DNA of 64,000 nt from Paraspadella gotoi (Eukaryota > Chaetognatha), in the NCBI GenBank assembly GCA_051294375.1, contig CM119269.1, positions 981,645 through 1,045,644 on the forward strand. The letters run 5' to 3'. Below the pieces are notes generated by a model. The model saw only the letters and a list, made by a program, of their open reading frames with translations, was not told the origin of the DNA and ran no database searches. The position numbers and the translations under genes are program-made. The stretch's first letter is position 1. The number at the start of each line of letters is the position of its first letter. Positions 58,575 through 64,000 of the stretch are shown here, piece by piece.

Positions 58575-58665
58575 AGGCTCTGGAGCTAATTTCATGACCA
58601 ATTGTGAGAATTTGTATCGACTCACGTCCGTCACGTTGGCGTTTGCCACTTTTTCGACCCGGAAC
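58575..58665 (-). CDS. Ig-domain-like exon, E/F strands, F-strand Cys replaced
   Basis: The acceptor is actttcactcag, ending at 58666. It encodes 'FRVEKVANANVTDVSRYKFS' and then 'QLVMKLAPEP'. It lines up with the exon at 53506-53642, with the same AG/G-TTC start and T-D-V-S-R-Y-K-F against E-D-G-G-S-Y-K-C. The expected Cys is Phe (TTC at 58608-58610, one base from TGC). A GTGAGT donor lies inside, right after 'NVTD', giving an alternative 40-nt exon. The true 3' border is unclear. Confidence 0.45.
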
Positions 58666-59129
58666 CTGAGTGAAAGTCTGAGTGAAAGTCTTCGTCGTAT
58701 CAACGTTTTCACATCTTTTATCACATACGTTTTCATTTCCTTTTTTCTTTTCATTTGTAAAGATTCCGCGCAATTTATGTGCAATTTTCACAAACCCGGA
58801 TGAAGGATATCGACCTGGAATCCCGACAAAACCACTTTCAATGTTTTAACATATTTTTACAAATGTGTCAGTGAATTTTTGACGTTATTGTTGAGCCAGG
58901 AAATTTTATTTGTCACGGTTCTATAATCTTGAGGTTCATTAGCCGTTTTTTTTTTTGCACTGACATTTTTTTGTTTTTCTGTTCGCCAACCAACTTTCAA
59001 AATGCTTTTGCCACGCCCTCACTTATTTTGTCACGTTGCGTTGCAGTCGCTCGCGGATGTACACGCGCGAGAATTCTGGCTTCTCTCTCAGTTCAACCCT
59101 TTCTATCCGAACCCCTTTCCTTTTTCCCT

Positions 59130-59290
59130 CTCTCTCTCTCTTCTCTCACCTCGTCTCTCTCTCTCTCTCTCTCTCGTCTCTCTTCTCTCTCTCTTCTTCT
59201 CTCTCTCTCTCTCATCTCTATCTCTCTCATCTCTCTCTCTCTCTTCTTCTCTCTCTCCTTCCCTTCCCCTTCCTCTACTTCCCCCCTCGT
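59130..59290. repeat. CT-rich microsatellite
   Basis: Interrupted CT array. More CT-rich tracts follow at 59610-59730, 59865-59938, 60240-60475 and 60695-60860. All long Leu/Ser frames in 58.9-60.9 kb are translations of these. Confidence 0.9.
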
Positions 59291-59859
59291 CCCTTTCGCA
59301 TTTTTTTGATTTATGCTTTCCTATTGTGTTTTACTGGTGGTCATGTTTTCCCTACAGACCCGAAGTTATGAGACTTTTGGTCTTTGAGAAAGCAAACTTT
59401 TGAGAGCCGCGATACCAATCCGGCGTTTGGGAAAGAAAAAAAAAACTGTTTTCGGATCCTTTCATCGCTGTTTTTTTTTTTCCTTTTTATTTATTTTCTT
59501 TCTTTTCCTTTTTTTTCGGTTTTCCTGTGAGAAGTCGCCGAGAAAAGAAGCGAAGTGGGCCGGTAAAATTTAATGATTAGTATCGTAGAAACAAAATGAC
59601 CGCTAAATCTTGTCTCTCTCTCTCTCTCTCTCTCTCTCCTCTCGCATCTGGCTTCGTCCTCGCTCTCTCTCTCTCTCTTGCCTCTCTCTCTTTCTCTCTC
59701 TCTGCTCTCATCTTCTCTCTCTCTCTCTCTTCGTTTTTTTTATTTCCCCTTCTTTCCTTTTTCTGATGTCTGTTCGTTGCTGAACCGTTTCTTTCTGTTC
59801 TTTCTTTCGTGTTCTTTCTTGTCTTGGTCTTGTCTTCTGCTGGCTTCTTTCAATCTGCG

Positions 59860-59899
<40 letters not shown>

Positions 59900-59939
59900 A
59901 TCTCTCCTCTCTCATTCTCTCTCTCTCTCTCCTCTCTCA

Positions 59940-60022
59940 GCCAACAGGCCCCTCTTGCTCTGAACGTTGCCAATCGGCCAGTTCTGGACGTTGAATGCGG
60001 CGAAGAAGACAGTAGAAACTAA
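59940..60022. CDS. Possible exon, strand ambiguous
   Basis: On the plus strand, a ctctctctcag acceptor precedes 'ALNVANRPVLDVECGEEDS' and a stop at 60020-60022. On the minus strand the same bases, after a tttgttag acceptor, read 'FYCLLRRIQRPELADWQR', with Cys-to-Trp spacing like an Ig B-C half-domain and resembling the 3495-3648 exon. Its 3' border also runs into a GA tract as that exon does. The two readings exclude each other. Confidence 0.25.
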
Positions 60023-61346
60023 CAAATTTTTTAACTACATTGAATGATGATATTGTTTATTGCCAAGGGATTCTTGTAGAAAAAAGGGACACAGTCCTGC
60101 CTAATATTGTGTACTATAAGATTCTGTGTTTTTAGTATTGGCCCTTCAGCATTATTAGACAAAAGGACCCATTAGCTACTACTCGATACCTGTCTCAGGT
60201 CAAGTTAAATCATTTCTATTTCTATGTTCTATTTCTATTTCTCTCTCTCTTCTCTCTCTTCTCTCGTCTTCGTCCATCCTCTCTCGTCATTCTCTCATCA
60301 CTTCTCTCCTCTCCCCTTCTTCATCCTCGCAGTCTCTCTCTCCGTCTTTCTCTCCTCTCTCTCGTCGTCGTTCATTCATTTCTCCTCTCTCCTCGGTCTC
60401 GCTCGTCCTCTCGTGTCCTCTCTCGCTCTCTGCTTCTCTCTCCATCTTCTCGTCTCTCTCTTCTCTCCTTCACCATAAGTGAACGGTCAAGTTCGGTTGC
60501 AATTCTCGAGACGATTTACTTTCCAAAAAAAAATATCGGCCTTTCGTTTTTTTAAACAAATTTTCTTTTTTCCTCTCATAGGCGGTCGCCCTTCGTCCTC
60601 CCACCCGTGATTCAGTAGCGATAGTTTAAATACAAAAAAAAAAATAGACATCCCACACCGATGAATCCGAAGCAAATTTTTCCGCCTTTCGCAAAATGTT
60701 CTCTCTCTCTCTCCAGTCCTCCTCTCTCTCCGAGCTCACTCCTTCTCCTACTCCTCTCGTCCATCCCTCGGCACTCTCTCCTCAACCTTCTCTTCTCCTC
60801 CTATCTCTCTCATCCTCTCTCAGGTCCGCGTCCTTCGTCGCCTCTCCCTCTTTCTTTCTCCCCCTCCCCCTTCCTTCCGCTTCATATTTTTCGGTGCTAG
60901 TAAACTAACTCTGTAACTTGTCAATTACAATAATTCGTTAGTTGACGGGTCAATAAAATTCTTTTTCTGGTAAACCTTGGAGCGGTGATTCGAACACGTA
61001 AACACTCATAAAAAAGGGAAAAAAACAACTTTTCCCAGCGAGAGAGAGAAAAAAGGTAGTGAGAAACTAATAAAGATAAAATTTGCTCTGTTGTGCGGAG
61101 AGAGGGAGAGGATTAGAGAAGCGGATGAGCGAGAGCAGAGAGAGAGAGAAGAAGAGGAGAGAGGAGAGAAGAAGAGAGAGGAGATAAGGAAAGAGAAAGA
61201 GAGAGAGAATAGGGTCGAACTTCGGTCGACTTCATGGGACACTTACTGAGGAAATATGTTATGTGAAGCTACAAAAGAAAAAAATCCAGTAGAGAGAGAG
61301 AGAGAAGAGAGAGAGAGACGAGAGAGAAAGAGAGAGAGAGAGAGAC

Positions 61347-61446
61347 NNNNNNNNNNNNNNNNNNNNNNNNNNNNNNNNNNNNNNNNNNNNNNNNNNNNNN
61401 NNNNNNNNNNNNNNNNNNNNNNNNNNNNNNNNNNNNNNNNNNNNNN
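61347..61446. other. Assembly gap, 100 N, after (GA)n
   Basis: A round-number gap, probably scaffold-type. GA tracts precede it (61140-61210, 61290-61345). Confidence 0.95.
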
Positions 61447-61811
61447 TTGTTTGTTTTTATTTCTATTGTTATGCCTCGTTTTCGTTCTTCGATTCGGAAA
61501 AATTTTCAAAAGGAACAAAAGAACAAAAAAAACAAAAGGAAATCGGGGATGCGGTTTTGCTCTTTTGGGAAGTTTAACGATAACGCTCTCACCCTGGGTG
61601 CTAGACATCAAGTTCATTCCCGGAAAATAATTTAAAGCCCAATAATTATAAGGATTTTCTGTTTGTTTACTTTTTGGCGGTTTCGCTCTTTCGCGGAGAA
61701 AAACAACTCGTAAAAATTGCGCAATATAAATCTGATCGATCCAATTTCTTTAATAATGTTTACTCCCACTCTTTCTTTCTGTCTCCCTTCCTCTCTCTCG
61801 CTCTTTAATAG

Positions 61812-61813
61812 AG

Positions 61814-61891
<78 letters not shown>
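61812..61891. repeat. (GA)n microsatellite
   Basis: Nearly pure GA array of 80 bp. The flanks up to 62350 are AT-rich noncoding. Confidence 0.95.
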
Positions 61892-61892
<1 letters not shown>

Positions 61893-62354
61893 TGAGAGGA
61901 TAACACAAGAAATTGGCAAGAGTTGCTGTCAACCCCTTAAAAGGAGGAAAACCTCAAAACAAAACGAGAAGGGGGAAGAAATCTCGCAACACTTTCTTCC
62001 CTTCAATAACAGAAATCAAACTCCTAAGTCACAGATTTTTATCAATCTTAATATTTATTATTTGACTAAGATGTTCAATCTGTTTTTCTATTCGATTTAT
62101 TAGTTTTTGAATTCTTATTCAACATCACTAAACAAGATATTGTAAAAAAAAAAACTAACTATAGTTTCATATTCAAAGCAAAAAAACTTTAGAGTCTCAT
62201 CAAACGCAAAAAAGCCTTGCTCGAATTTTCTCTTGAGCAGGTAGCAAACATCTGCAGAAAGAGGACAAACACAAGCTGAAAAAAATAGGAAGAGAAAAGG
62301 AAGGTTTTGAAATCATGAATCAGCAAAAACTTGACGTTGTTTTGATATCGATGA

Positions 62355-62462
<108 letters not shown>

Positions 62463-62808
62463 TGCCGATAAAATACACGCGAAATAAACGGGACTTAAAA
62501 TGAAAAGAGTTGTTTTGCTTGTTGCTGCGATTAATTTTATTCATGAATCAAATTTCCCGGTTGGCTGAAACCCAAACTCCGCGTTTGGCGAAACTCATTT
62601 CGGACATCTCTTTCCAATCTCTCGTCGTCGTCGTCGTCGTCTGATTGCGGGAGATTGAAACTGTCGCTATTGGAATTTCGCCAAAAAAAAGAGAGAAAAA
62701 AAAAGCTACTTTATCATGGGATCGATTTTTTTATTAATTTCTTTTTAAATATTTGCTTTTTTATTATGAAATAGTGATATAGCTTTTAATATTTTGCAAC
62801 GAGATTTG

Positions 62809-62852
<44 letters not shown>

Positions 62853-62941
62853 GTCATCATAATTATCATCATCATCATCGTCATCATCGTCATCGTCATC
62901 ATCATCGTCATCATCATCATCGTCATCGTCATCATCGTCAT
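62809..62941. repeat. (ATC)n/(GTC) trinucleotide array
   Basis: About 44 triplets, mostly atc with gtc interruptions. It is read on the minus strand as a poly-Asp run with no flanking protein signature. Confidence 0.9.
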
Positions 62942-63599
62942 GACGATCAACGATGATGAATCTAAGAGTCGTGTCATTTCTCAGATTCTCAGATTCGCCT
63001 CGGAATGAAATATGAAAAAAAAAAAAAAAATATCCCCGCCTGGCTAACGAAAAGTGGATGTATCTCATTTGCATATTTGGGTAAACACGTTTTGATCTCG
63101 GCGCGAAGAGAAATCCGCCTATGGGGTCGCAAATGATTCCCAGCGAGATCGCGGAGGCAAATGCGGGCATGAGCAAGGACGAGAGTAAGAAGAGCATAAG
63201 AGAGACAGAGAAGAGACGAGTAGAGAGCAAGATCGAGAAGATGGACGAGTGGTGACGAAAGATGGAGCAGAGTAGAAATAGCAGGAAGAGAGAGAGGAAA
63301 GCGATGGAACTTGAAGATTAAATAGGAGGAGACGATGATGATGAAAAAATTCGTTCTACAAGCCGCGAATAACCCGCCTCCCCCTTTTTTTTTAATTCTC
63401 ATATTTGTTTTGGGTGGATTGCAGTACTTGATGGTTTTTGCGCGCGATTCACTCTGCACCTGACCCGCCGGACGTCGGGTATCCGTCGGTAGGCAGGGGT
63501 GGGCGGGTACGGTTTGGCATTAGAATTAGCGAGATAGAAGGAAAGGAAAAAGGTGAGCGAAGAATGAATCATTATTTAAATAGAGAATATGCATATGAA

Positions 63600-63900
63600 C
63601 GGGAGAAAGGCTAAGGAGGAGAAAATTAAGAATCGAGAAAGGAGGCAAAAATAATGAAAGGATCGGAAAATGAAAAAAAAAAAGAAAAGAAAAAAAAAAG
63701 AAAGAGAAAATAAATGGGAGAGAAAGGAGAAAAGAAAGGGAAAGGAAAAAGGAAAAAAGGAAAAAAGGAAAAAGGGAAAAGTGGAAAAAAGGAAAAGAGG
63801 GAAAAAGGAGAAAGCGGGAAAGAAAAAAGGAAAAAAAAAGGAAAAAGGAGAGAAAGCGGGAAAGAAAAAAAGGGAAAAGGAGAGAAAGCGGGATGTCGTG
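63600..63900. repeat. Purine (GGAAAA)n-type tract
   Basis: Low-complexity purine run made of ggaaaaa and gagaaagcgggaaag units. The preceding 62.95-63.6 kb shows no supported gene. A TTG-started frame at 63230 looks like a signal peptide only because of pyrimidine content. Confidence 0.8.
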
Positions 63901-64000
63901 AGCGATCGACGCTCCTCCAAACGACGAAAAAAAATTAAACTGGACCCCGGGAACAAACAAAGGGGAAAAAAGCTTGGACGAGAAGAGCAAACAGGGAATC

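Noticed and set aside
60981-61005. Second tRNA-like TTCGAAT loop on the minus strand
   Set aside because: Only three stem pairs and no D-arm upstream.
62809-63230. Poly-Asp protein with a signal-peptide-like start (LFLLSSLLMPAFASA)
   Set aside because: The Asp run is a trinucleotide microsatellite. The hydrophobic start comes from a pyrimidine-rich stretch, uses TTG rather than ATG, and has no splice or homology support.

Overview
The window looks like nuclear DNA of an animal, probably an invertebrate. The evidence is short exons with GT-AG borders and consistent intron phases, immunoglobulin (Ig) fold half-domain exons, an extreme load of (GA/CT)n microsatellites and minisatellites, MITE-like elements, and no operons or ribosome binding sites. 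I cannot name the species. Most long open frames are translations of pyrimidine or purine tracts and are not genes.

Layout. (1) 1-33 kb is built from three error-laden copies of one locus: copy A 1-4390, copy B about 5935-10407, copy C about 26390-31232. A second block (4390-5930) recurs at 24838-26390. A third (10408-12012) recurs without any difference I could find at 31233-32837. (2) About 12.6-16.6 kb is an inverted, diverged copy of about 33.6-37.5 kb. (3) 16.6-24.8 kb is a GC-richer, ORF-dense stretch found nowhere else in the window. (4) 37.5-43.1 kb is mostly AT-rich noncoding sequence. (5) 43.1-50.3 kb is a patchwork of assembly gaps and tandem repeats. (6) 50.3-64 kb is AT-rich intronic or intergenic DNA with Ig exons at 52.5, 53.6 and 58.6 kb, long GA/CT arrays, palindromes, a pair of MITE-like elements and E-box arrays.

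Main gene content. Every convincing coding piece lies on the minus strand, and together they read as one type I membrane protein of the Ig superfamily. Ig half-domains at the right end (58.6, 53.6, 52.5 kb) would be followed, after missing or scrambled exons, by a last Ig-like exon, a juxtamembrane exon, a transmembrane exon and a cytoplasmic tail of five or more exons. The tail exons are seen three times (copies A, B, C). Comparing the copies repairs most reading frames by eye: the junction phases match and splice sites recur at the same places. I do not recognise the protein by name. That the right-hand Ig exons and the left-hand transmembrane/tail exons are one gene is inference from strand, order and intron phase.

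Assembly caution. Independent single-base indels between copies, exact 25-N gaps, and an exactly repeated 1.6-kb block inside noisy flanks suggest long-read gap filling rather than true triplication. Copy number, inversion and frameshifts should be treated as provisional.
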